A stretch of 55,893 nt of DNA from Roseburia sp. CAG:10041_57 (GTDB lineage Bacteria > Bacillota > Clostridia > Lachnospirales > Lachnospiraceae). The stretch is from NCBI GenBank assembly GCA_001916965.1, contig MNTL01000064.1:1-55893 (forward strand). The letters run 5' to 3'. Positions 49,582 through 55,893 of the stretch are shown piece by piece. Under the pieces are notes generated by a model. It was not told the origin of the DNA. It made no database searches and saw only the letters and a program-made list of their open reading frames with translations. Both the position numbers and the translations under genes were made by a program. The first letter of the stretch is position 1. Each line of letters starts with the position of its first letter.

Positions 49582-49610
49582 TTGCTTTTTGTAGGGGATT
49601 ATGATATAAA
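49582..49610 (+). promoter_or_regulatory. Promoter of the tRNA-Tyr gene
   Basis: TTGCTT (49582-49587) and TATAAA (49605-49610) are 17 bp apart, with TGA before the -10 (extended -10). The 5' leader between it and the tRNA has a possible hairpin, GGGT-TAT-ACCC, flanked by GACTT and AAGTT. Confidence 0.65.
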
Positions 49611-49655
49611 TATAACTTGTCAGGACTTTGGGTTATACCCGTAAGTTCTGCACAT

Positions 49656-49737
49656 GGATGGATTCCCGAGTGGCCAAAGGGGACAGACTGTAAATCTGCT
49701 GCAAATTGCTTCGGTGGTTCGAATCCACCTCCATCCA
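49656..49737 (+). tRNA. tRNA-Tyr (anticodon GTA)
   Basis: The acceptor stem GGATGGA (49656-49662) pairs with TCCATCC (49730-49736), with A as discriminator. The anticodon arm CAGACTGTAAATCTG gives GTA. The variable arm CTGCAAATTGCTTC makes it a class II tRNA, as expected for bacterial Tyr. The T arm GGTGGTTCGAATCCACC is standard. No CCA is encoded. Confidence 0.97.
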
Positions 49738-49740
49738 TTA

Positions 49741-49768
49741 GGTATTGCATAACAGCCAATACCTTTTT
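49741..49768 (+). terminator. Terminator between the two tRNA genes
   Basis: GGTATTG (49741-49747) pairs with CAATACC (49757-49763), then TTTTT. Confidence 0.8.
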
Positions 49769-49779
49769 ATTTTTCATAT

Positions 49780-49865
49780 GCCGGCGTGGCGGAACTGGCA
49801 GACGCCCGGGACTTAAAATCCCGTGGGTAGCGATACCCGTACCGGTTCGATTCCGGTCGCCGGCA
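49780..49865 (+). tRNA. tRNA-Leu (anticodon TAA)
   Basis: The acceptor stem GCCGGCG (49780-49786) pairs with CGCCGGC (49858-49864), with A discriminator. The anticodon arm GGGACTTAAAATCCC gives TAA. A long variable arm (GTGGGTAGCGATACCC) and T arm ACCGGTTCGATTCCGGT support Leu class II. It has no CCA. Confidence 0.97.
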
Positions 49866-49879
49866 TGACTTTTTTAGAG

Positions 49880-49908
49880 AGGAACTGTAGAGATACAGTT
49901 CCTTTTTT
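49880..49908 (+). terminator. Terminator after tRNA-Leu
   Basis: AGGAACTGTA, loop GAGA, TACAGTTCCT in a perfect stem, then TTTTTT. It points both ways for the convergent ATPase gene that ends at 49920. Confidence 0.9.
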
Positions 49909-49919
49909 GGTTTCAATAT

Positions 49920-51134
49920 TTAGTTCCATTCTTCTGCTAAGAGAAAATCACGGATATTTCGGTGTTTGATACCATTTCTGCTCATATCGAACTCATCGAG
50001 TGATATTACATATTTGGGGAAATTATCACGGATATTGTTATAAGCTCCAAATTCCCGATTAACTGTTTCGTCAGAAGCAAGAAGGTATGAAACCTGTACA
50101 TACAGCTTATCACCCTGCTTGTCACAAACAAAATCTATTTCTTTATCACCTGTCCTTCCGACGGTCACCTTATATCCACGGCGTAGTAGTTCCAGATAAA
50201 TGATATTTTCCAAAATCAGATTTATGTCACGCATATTTCCACCAAAAACCGCCTCACGAATGCCATGGTCGGCAATATAATATTTCTCATTGGAAGCGAG
50301 AATCTGCTTACCCTGCAAATCCTCACGCTTCACCTGATAGAACAGATAGGCATCACAGCAGTATTTGATATAATTCAGAATGGTTTCAGGTGCGACGGTT
50401 CGTTGTTCATTTTTCAGAAACCTGGCTAGGGAAGTCGCAGAGAATGTAGTTCCTACATTGGTGATCACATAGGAGATAATCCGTTCCAATAGATCAACAT
50501 CGCGAATTTTATTCCTTTTGACAATGTCCTTGAGCTGAACAGAGTTAAAGAGGTCATGCAGGTATTGCTTTGACGGTGCATCGGCATAACGGATGTTTGA
50601 AAGATAAGGCATGCCACCGACGAGTAAATACTTCTGAAAACACTGTTGGACCGACTCATTTGGTGCAATGGTGCGGTACAAATCCATAAACTCCGCGAAG
50701 GAAAAGGGATAAATCACAAACTCAACATATCGTCCACCCAGATAGGTTGCAAGTTCACCGGAAAGCAGCCGGGCATTAGAACCAGTAATATAGATGTCAC
50801 AGTCCAGTGAGATGCGCAGGGAATTTATACACTTTTCCCAGTCCTCAACTTCTTGAATTTCATCAAAGAACAAGTAGACCTTACCTTCTATTTTGGCAGC
50901 TCTCTTCTTTATCTCGTCATGAAGAGAACTGGCAGTCTGCAAATGAGTATAACTCATATCTTCAAAATTGATGGAGATAATCTGGTCTGGAGTAACTCCT
51001 GTTTCTTTCAGCTCCTGCTGAATCAATTCCAGCATGACTGACTTTCCGCAGCGTCGAATGCCGGTCATGACCTTTATAAGGTCAGATCCGATAAACGGAC
51101 GAATGCGACTCATATACATTTCACGTTTGATCAT
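49920..51134 (-). CDS. AAA_14/DUF4143 ATPase
   Basis: The 404-residue P-loop ATPase begins MIKREMYMSRIRPFIGSDLIKV, followed by Walker A TGIRRCGKS and Walker B YLFFDEIQEVEDWEK, both hallmarks of the AAA_14 domain; the C-terminal half with KVTVGRTGDKEIDFVCDK is the DUF4143 nuclease-like domain, whose D-x-D/E-x-K pattern is visible. Function is unknown. The start is the ATG at 51134-51132, 11 bp after GGAGG; the longer reading MEATKT overlaps the GGAGG itself and is unlikely. It is the only sizeable minus-strand gene and sits next to tRNA genes, a typical cargo position. Confidence 0.85.
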   Translation of the reverse strand: MIKREMYMSRIRPFIGSDLIKVMTGIRRCGKSVMLELIQQELKETGVTPDQIISINFEDMSYTHLQTASSLHDEIKKRAAKIEGKVYLFFDEIQEVEDWEKCINSLRISLDCDIYITGSNARLLSGELATYLGGRYVEFVIYPFSFAEFMDLYRTIAPNESVQQCFQKYLLVGGMPYLSNIRYADAPSKQYLHDLFNSVQLKDIVKRNKIRDVDLLERIISYVITNVGTTFSATSLARFLKNEQRTVAPETILNYIKYCCDAYLFYQVKREDLQGKQILASNEKYYIADHGIREAVFGGNMRDINLILENIIYLELLRRGYKVTVGRTGDKEIDFVCDKQGDKLYVQVSYLLASDETVNREFGAYNNIRDNFPKYVISLDEFDMSRNGIKHRNIRDFLLAEEWN

Positions 51135-51203
51135 AGTTTTCGTAGCCTCCATTCTGAGAATCCATAGAGTATATAATATAGTATATACAATTTATAACTG
51201 AAA

Positions 51204-51236
51204 TACAACTTATAAAATTAAATTTTATAAGTTGTA
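51204..51236 (+). repeat. Perfect 15-bp inverted repeat, A+T-rich
   Basis: TACAACTTATAAAAT (51204-51218), spacer TAA, ATTTTATAAGTTGTA (51222-51236). It lies between the divergent ATPase promoter region and the transposase remnant. It could be a transposon-end relic, an operator or a hairpin. Confidence 0.8.
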
Positions 51237-51238
51237 AC

Positions 51239-51480
51239 TTACAGAAAGGTGACCAGTATATTGACACGAAGCCTGCAATTCATATTGGAATTTTGAATTT
51301 CCCGCCATTTGAGGAACAACCTATTTTCTATTCGAGAAATCTGCTGATGGATGTGGTACAGCACAGGATATACAGTAGCAAGTTTGCAGTGAATGTGTTA
51401 GACTTATCACATATAGAACTTGCAACCCGGGAAGATAAAAACTGGAATCTGGATTTCTGGGCGAGACTGAAAATAATTTA
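51239..51480 (+). pseudogene. PD-(D/E)XK (Rpn-like) transposase/nuclease remnant
   Basis: In one frame the sequence reads KGDQYIDTKPAIHIGILNF, then FEEQPIFYSRNLLMDVVQ, YSSKFAVNVLDLSHIELATRED and WNLDFWARLK, which follows the central and later part of Rpn/PD-(D/E)XK family transposase proteins. The catalytic N-terminus and the C-terminus are absent. The frame continues to a stop at 51529 within the next gene, but the similarity ends near 51475. The palindrome at 51204 sits at its left edge. Confidence 0.7.
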
Positions 51481-51501
51481 TAAAAGGCAGGGGGGGATTC
51501 T

Positions 51502-52107
51502 ATGTCGAGAACGTTATGTTACGTTATAATTGGCTACTTATCGGGCAGTATATTATATGCCAGGGTATTCGAGAAGCTTTTTCATAAGGAAAATATGATA
51601 GAGGGCAGTAAGGACAGGAATCCTGGGACTGCGAATGCTTTTATGCGTGGTGGTTTCTGGTGTGGTGTTCTTACATTATGCTGTGATATGGGCAAGGGCT
51701 TTATACCGGTGTTCTTTTATCATCAGGGAGAAATGTCGCAGTTGGGGCTGGCACTGATTCTGGCTGCACCTGCAATAGGACATATATTTCCCTTGTTTCA
51801 TAAGGGAAGAGGCGGCAAGGGTATTGCGACTACCTTTGGCAGTTTGTTAGGGCTGTTCCCGGTTATGACTCCGGTGCTGGTGTTGGCAGTCTGCTTTATA
51901 TTCTTTTCACTGATATTACGGATTACGCCGCATTTTTACAGAACGATAGGTTCTTATGGAGTATCTTTTATTATACTATGTCTTATGCAGGAAGCATTTT
52001 CAGTAAAGCTTGGTTTTCTGTTAATTACGATAGCAGTAGGAATACGGTTTGTATTAAGTAAAGAAGAAAAGGATAAGATAAGGGTGAGTTTATTATGGAA
52101 GCGTTGA
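51502..52107 (+). CDS. plsY: Glycerol-3-phosphate acyltransferase, PlsY-like
   Basis: The 201-residue polytopic protein has about five membrane segments. The hallmark loops are visible: SGSILYA at the N-terminus (motif 1), SKDRNPGTANAFMRGG (motif 2) and GHIFPLFHKGRGGKGIATT (motif 3), all typical of PlsY, which acylates glycerol-3-phosphate with acyl-phosphate. The ATG at 51502 follows GCAGGGGGG. It overlaps the next gene by 13 bp. Because the second PlsY copy in many Clostridia sits apart from the main one, it may serve a particular lipid route here (inference). Confidence 0.85.
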   Translation: MSRTLCYVIIGYLSGSILYARVFEKLFHKENMIEGSKDRNPGTANAFMRGGFWCGVLTLCCDMGKGFIPVFFYHQGEMSQLGLALILAAPAIGHIFPLFHKGRGGKGIATTFGSLLGLFPVMTPVLVLAVCFIFFSLILRITPHFYRTIGSYGVSFIILCLMQEAFSVKLGFLLITIAVGIRFVLSKEEKDKIRVSLLWKR

Positions 52108-53198
52108 TTCTATCATGTGGAACCGGTGGCGGACATAATGCAGCAGGATATGCAGTCAAAGAGGAATTAGAGAGACGGGGACACAATGTGAAGATGCTGG
52201 ACCCCTATACATTAAAAGGGAATCATATTGACAGACTCATTGATAATGCCTATATTAAGCTGGTGCAGAGAGTGCCGCTTGCCTTTGGGGCGGTATATGG
52301 GCTGGGGAATCTCTATCGCAGACTGCCTTTCCGTTCTCCGGTATACTTTCTCAATCGTAAGATGGTGCCGGTCATGGAACGGCTGCTAAGTGAGAAGCAG
52401 TACGATTATGTGGTCATGCCGCACCTGTATCCGGCAGAGATATTGACATATATGAAGAAGCACGGTTATCATGTGCCAAAGATGCTCTTTATTGCCACAG
52501 ATTATACCTGTATTCCTTTTATGGAGGAAACAGAATGTGACACATATGTCATTCCTTCTGATAAATTAACCAGAGAATTTGTAAAGAGAGGGGTTCCTAA
52601 GGAAAGGCTGTTACCACTTGGGATTCCAGTACGCAGGGAATTTGCACAACATTTCGACAGGCTGGAAGTAGCAGCCAGACTGGGATTGGACAGTAAGCTG
52701 CATTATATTCTGATTACAGGTGGCAGTATTGGTGCAGGGAAGCTGGTCAGGGCAGTAAAGGTGCTGGATAGACGCTACCATAAAGATGGCACTGTGAAGC
52801 TGATTGTGATATGTGGCAATAATCGCAGATTATACCATAAACTGCATGAACAGTATGGTGAGAGACATATCATCCTGCAAAGGACAGAGCAAATGCCTGA
52901 TTATGTGAAACAGTGTGATGTGATGGTGATTAAGCCGGGGGGACTCTCCTCCACAGAAGCTGCTGTTACTGGAAAACGCCTTGTTCTCATGACTCCCATT
53001 CCCGGATGTGAGAGTCATAATCTGCATTTCTTTAGAAAAAATGGCCTATGCAGAGGCGTATTGACGCCGGATATCCAACTGGTGAAAGAAGTGGACAGAT
53101 TGATGAAGCAGTCCGATGACTGTGAAATGATTCGTAGACAGCATGCGGTGATCAACGCGAGGGCTGTGGAAGATATATGTGATTTTATGGAGCAGTGA
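52095..53198 (+). CDS. MGDG synthase-type glycosyltransferase (GT28)
   Basis: The 367-residue peripheral membrane enzyme has an N-terminal MGDG_synth domain beginning LILSCGTGGGHNAAGYAVKEEL, with LYPAEILTYMKKHGYHVPKML and the ATDYTCIPF motif, and a C-terminal GT28-like domain with the UDP-sugar-binding MVIKPGGLSSTEAAVTGKRLVL and YHKDGTVKLIV. It adds a sugar to diacylglycerol or a related lipid. It starts within plsY, so translation is coupled and both may act on the same lipid. The end overlaps a terminator. Confidence 0.85.
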   Translation: MEALILSCGTGGGHNAAGYAVKEELERRGHNVKMLDPYTLKGNHIDRLIDNAYIKLVQRVPLAFGAVYGLGNLYRRLPFRSPVYFLNRKMVPVMERLLSEKQYDYVVMPHLYPAEILTYMKKHGYHVPKMLFIATDYTCIPFMEETECDTYVIPSDKLTREFVKRGVPKERLLPLGIPVRREFAQHFDRLEVAARLGLDSKLHYILITGGSIGAGKLVRAVKVLDRRYHKDGTVKLIVICGNNRRLYHKLHEQYGERHIILQRTEQMPDYVKQCDVMVIKPGGLSSTEAAVTGKRLVLMTPIPGCESHNLHFFRKNGLCRGVLTPDIQLVKEVDRLMKQSDDCEMIRRQHAVINARAVEDICDFMEQ

Positions 53199-53225
53199 CG
53201 AAACTCTTTTGCACTGCTCCTTTTT
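53189..53225 (+). terminator. Terminator at the end of the glycosyltransferase gene
   Basis: GGAGCAGTG (53189-53197) pairs with CACTGCTCC (53212-53220), then TTTTT. The left arm overlaps the last codons of the coding region. Confidence 0.85.
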
Positions 53226-53229
53226 GTGA

Positions 53230-53235
53230 TATACT
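53230..53235 (+). promoter_or_regulatory. Extended -10 promoter of the SGNH hydrolase gene
   Basis: TGATATACT at 53227-53235 is an extended -10. A poor -35, TTTTGC, lies 17 bp upstream (53207-53212). It follows the terminator at once. Confidence 0.4.
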
Positions 53236-53263
53236 TGCACATATGAGAGGAATGGGAATTATT

Positions 53264-54415
53264 ATGAATAAATATGTATCTATGTGGGGAAATGCAATAT
53301 CCATCGCAGACAGGAAACCAGAGAATTATGCAAAAGACCTGACACTGCGATACCCGATTCATCCTGTGTTTGATGGAGATAAATTGAAGATAACACTGGA
53401 TAATTTCTGTGGAACACAGCCGGTTACGATCAGTGAAGTATATATAGCTGATAATGTGGCAAAAGGCAGCAGAGAGATTAAACAAGAGACGGTGAAGGCT
53501 GTGACTTTTGATGGGCAGACTTCCGTAACAATCCCGGCGGGAGAGGCTGTAGTCAGCGATGAGGTGGAGTTTGTTGTGAAACGTGGAAATGACATCAGTG
53601 TCAGCTTCTATCTGGGGGATTTTACTCAGATGCGTTCCGCAGTACTGATTACAGGACCGTTGTCTAAGGGATATTATTCAGTAGGTAATTATGCAGCAAG
53701 TGCAGAACTGCCGCTTGATCTGACCAGAAATACCAACTGGTTTTATTTCCTCAGCAATATTGATATCTATACAGACAGCAGTAATCGGGCACTGGTATGC
53801 TATGGGGATTCCATTACTTCCCAGGCATGGCCGGATTATCTGAGCCTGCGTGTAGAGAAAGAGCAGAAGATGCATACTGCAATTGTAAGACGTGCAGCCA
53901 GTGGAACGAGAATCCTGCGGCAGTACAACAATATTACCTATGATTCTTACGGATTAAAGGGCGCAACGCGTTTTCCACGGGAGGCGAAAGTGTCAGGCGC
54001 TGATACGATCATCATTCAGCATGGAATCAATGATATCATTCATCCTGTTGGTGTGGAGGTGAACCCATTCAGACCCTGGAGTGATCTGCCTACAGCACAG
54101 GAGCTGATAGACGGGCTTCGCATGTATGTGGAAAAAGCCAGGGAATACTGGCTGAAGGTTCATATTGGAACATTACTTCCAATATATGGATGGAGAACTT
54201 ATGAACCTTTTAGAAATGATCTTCGAAATGCCGTAAATGAATGGATCCGCACGACAGATGAGATAGATGGATATATAGATTTTGATGCTGCGCTGAGAGC
54301 AGCAGATAAGCCGGAAGCTTTTGCGGAAGGATTTGACAGTGGAGATCACTTGCATCCATCAGATAAAGCCTATGAGCGGATGGCAATGACAGTCCCGGAT
54401 ATATTGTTGAAATAA
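53264..54415 (+). CDS. SGNH/GDSL-family hydrolase
   Basis: The 383-residue cytoplasmic esterase has an N-terminal beta-rich accessory domain (about 1-180: GNAISIADRKPENYAKDLTLR) and the SGNH domain from VCYGDSITSQAWPDYL (block I Ser), through GASGTRI-like ASGTRILRQYN and IIQHGINDIIHPVG (block III Asn), to DHLHPSDKAYERMA (block V Asp/His). It probably removes an acyl or acetyl group from a carbohydrate or lipid. ATG 53264 is chosen over the in-frame 53243; both have AGAGG near. No signal peptide is seen. Confidence 0.87.
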   Translation: MNKYVSMWGNAISIADRKPENYAKDLTLRYPIHPVFDGDKLKITLDNFCGTQPVTISEVYIADNVAKGSREIKQETVKAVTFDGQTSVTIPAGEAVVSDEVEFVVKRGNDISVSFYLGDFTQMRSAVLITGPLSKGYYSVGNYAASAELPLDLTRNTNWFYFLSNIDIYTDSSNRALVCYGDSITSQAWPDYLSLRVEKEQKMHTAIVRRAASGTRILRQYNNITYDSYGLKGATRFPREAKVSGADTIIIQHGINDIIHPVGVEVNPFRPWSDLPTAQELIDGLRMYVEKAREYWLKVHIGTLLPIYGWRTYEPFRNDLRNAVNEWIRTTDEIDGYIDFDAALRAADKPEAFAEGFDSGDHLHPSDKAYERMAMTVPDILLK

Positions 54416-54430
54416 AATGGAGTAGGGTAA

Positions 54431-55777
54431 ATGGTAGGTTTAGAGAAAGGAATCACGAAAGAAGCAGTCAGAATGGCATGGCCTGCTGTGTGTGAATCGT
54501 TTTTTATTGCTCTGGCAGGTATGGTGGATTCCCTTATGGTCAGTTCCATGGGAGCCAGCGCAGTGGCAGCCGTAGGATTAACAACACAACCCAAATTCAT
54601 GGGGCTGGCGCTATTTTTTGCCATGAATGTGTCTGTATCTGCATTGGTGGCAAGAAGAAGAGGCGAGAAAAACCAGAGATCGGCGAATCAGATTCTGTTG
54701 GTAGCAATTTTATTTGTAATCGTGGCAACTGTGGTGATATCCTCAGCATGTGTAATGTGGGCGAATGAGATCATTAACTTCTGTGGCTCAGCCCCGGAGA
54801 CCCATGAACCGGCTGTCATTTACTACCGCATTATCATGGGATGCATGATATTCAATGTACTGTCCATGGTCATCAATGCGGCACAGAGAGGTTCAGGCAA
54901 TACGATGATTGCCATGAGAACCAATATCGTATCTAATGTAGTGAATATCATAGCCAATTATCTGCTGATACAGGGACATTTGGGATTCCCGGCACTGGGT
55001 ATAGCAGGAGCGGCAATAGCAACTGTATTTGGTACAGTTATTGCCTGTATCATGAGCTTTGCGTCCCTGTTTAGAAGAGATGGTTTTGTCAGTATTTATT
55101 ATATAATGGAGCAGCAGATCAGACCTGCATTGGAACCTGTAATCAGCATTATAAAGCTGGGATTTTCCGTATTCATAGAGCAGATACTGATGCGTGTCGG
55201 CTTCATGTCAACTGCCATGATGGCTGCTAAAATGGGGACAAATGCCCTGGCGGCACATCAGGTAGGTATGAATATTCTGGGACTGACCTTCTCCTTTGGA
55301 GATGGTATGCAGGTAGCGGCAGTGGCACTGATAGGAAGAAGCCTGGGAGAGGGCAGCCCTGATAAGGCGAAAGCATATGGTAAGACCTGTCGAATGATTG
55401 GACTTGGAATTTCCTGTGTATTGGCAGTTGTATACTTCTTTGGTGGAGAATGGTTATATCATCTGTTTTTTGCGGAGCAGGAGATTGTGGACATAGGCGT
55501 TATGATTATCAGAATCATGATCATTATCGTATTATTCCAGGTTTCACAGGTTATTTATATGGGATGTCTGCGTGGTGCAGGCGATACGACCTATACTGCA
55601 ATTGCATCTACAATCAGTGTTACGATCATCAGAACATCAGCTTCCTATTTCTTTGGCTTTGTAATGGGACTTGGGATGGCAGGTATCTGGATGGGCATTC
55701 TGGCAGATCAGATATCAAGATTTTTATTCGCGTCAATTCGTTTCAAACAGGGGAAATGGACGAAAATACATATTTAA
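54431..55777 (+). CDS. MATE-family exporter (second copy in window)
   Basis: The 448-residue protein has two MatE halves and about twelve membrane segments. Marks include MVDSLMVSSMGASAVAAVGLTTQPKFMGL in the first half, and RVGFMSTAMMAAKMGTNALAAHQVGMNIL and GAGDTTYTA in the second. It is only distantly similar to the MATE protein at 14665. The ATG at 54431 follows GGAGTAGGG, 15 bp after the SGNH gene, so they may be co-transcribed. The substrate is unknown. Confidence 0.9.
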   Translation: MVGLEKGITKEAVRMAWPAVCESFFIALAGMVDSLMVSSMGASAVAAVGLTTQPKFMGLALFFAMNVSVSALVARRRGEKNQRSANQILLVAILFVIVATVVISSACVMWANEIINFCGSAPETHEPAVIYYRIIMGCMIFNVLSMVINAAQRGSGNTMIAMRTNIVSNVVNIIANYLLIQGHLGFPALGIAGAAIATVFGTVIACIMSFASLFRRDGFVSIYYIMEQQIRPALEPVISIIKLGFSVFIEQILMRVGFMSTAMMAAKMGTNALAAHQVGMNILGLTFSFGDGMQVAAVALIGRSLGEGSPDKAKAYGKTCRMIGLGISCVLAVVYFFGGEWLYHLFFAEQEIVDIGVMIIRIMIIIVLFQVSQVIYMGCLRGAGDTTYTAIASTISVTIIRTSASYFFGFVMGLGMAGIWMGILADQISRFLFASIRFKQGKWTKIHI

Positions 55778-55813
55778 AAGATGAAGGAGAGGATCCCTAA
55801 GCAATCAAATTTG

Positions 55814-55842
55814 TTGACTAATGTGATTAAATGTGTTTAAAT
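55814..55842 (+). promoter_or_regulatory. Promoter of the truncated last gene
   Basis: TTGACT (55814-55819) and TTAAAT (55837-55842) are 17 bp apart; TATACT at 55842-55847 is an alternative -10. The -10 region leads directly to the AAAGGAG site. Confidence 0.45.
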
Positions 55843-55863
55843 ATACTCAAAGGAGTAAATTAT

Positions 55864-55893
55864 TATGAACACATCAAATATCACAAATTACAA
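55864..55893 (+). CDS. Start of a gene cut by the window end
   Basis: ATG at 55864 after AAAGGAG (55850-55856) opens a frame reading MNTSNITNY before the window ends. Too few codons are present to name it. Confidence 0.6.

Noticed and set aside
1..55893. CRISPR array, prophage genes, complete insertion sequence, rRNA operon
   Set aside because: No regularly spaced repeats, phage structural genes, intact transposase or rRNA sequence was seen.

Overview
The window reads as a chromosomal segment of a low-GC Gram-positive Clostridium relative, most likely a Lachnospiraceae gut bacterium. The evidence is the gene order hrcA-grpE-dnaK-dnaJ-prmA-rsmE behind a perfect CIRCE element, lipoprotein signal peptides with lipoboxes, strong AGGAGG-type ribosome binding sites, frequent GTG/TTG starts, and Rrf2-nifS-nifU ahead of cysK. 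The genus is inference. Nearly all genes lie on the + strand; one ATPase gene at about 50-51 kb is on the - strand.

Layout. (1) 0.1-5.8 kb is an A+T-rich accessory island: two GT-C-like membrane glycosyltransferase candidates, a DUF3592 protein, a DUF3137-like protein, an Imm11/DUF1629-like immunity protein, a 63-bp relic of a second copy of that immunity gene, and a frame-broken RHS/YD-repeat fragment. This looks like the eroded remainder of a polymorphic toxin/immunity locus. (2) 5.7-10.9 kb is a BMP-type (nucleoside/purine-like) ABC transporter operon with its own promoter, a promoter-proximal terminator hairpin and an intercistronic hairpin after the binding-protein gene. (3) 11.0-16.9 kb has a YjbR-alkyltransferase-like fusion, a sodium:neurotransmitter-type symporter, a SulP transporter wrecked by two internal deletions, a MATE exporter and a SpoU methyltransferase. 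(4) 17.0-24.0 kb is the heat-shock operon plus prmA and rsmE. (5) 24.0-32.7 kb has a MoxR-DUF58-membrane protein operon, a plasmid-type Rep_3 initiator, and an ABC-2 export locus.

(6) 32.7-37.1 kb is a sulfur and Fe-S block: Rrf2 regulator, nifS, nifU, then a separate promoter, a 16-codon ORF ending in four cysteine codons, a deleted and frameshifted metY, and cysK. The same inverted motif, CCTA-N9-TAGG, sits just upstream of the rrf2 promoter and across the -35 of the metY-cysK promoter. I read this as a cysteine-responsive regulon with both a transcriptional operator and a poly-Cys leader peptide; it is the most interesting system in the window. (7) 37.1-43.8 kb has a chemoreceptor, a HAD phosphatase, a GH13 amylase-like enzyme with an altered region I, and a DEAD-box helicase. 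(8) 43.9-49.6 kb is a sugar-type ABC importer ending in an alkaline-phosphatase-superfamily phosphodiesterase, which suggests uptake and hydrolysis of a phosphodiester. (9) 49.6-49.9 kb has tRNA-Tyr and tRNA-Leu genes, followed by a DUF4143 ATPase (- strand), a perfect 15-bp inverted repeat and a transposase/nuclease remnant. (10) 51.5-55.9 kb has a plsY-like acyltransferase overlapping an MGDG-type glycosyltransferase, an SGNH hydrolase, a second MATE exporter, and the first codons of a gene cut by the window end.

Functional assignments come from motif and family recognition by eye. No search, alignment program or folding program was run.
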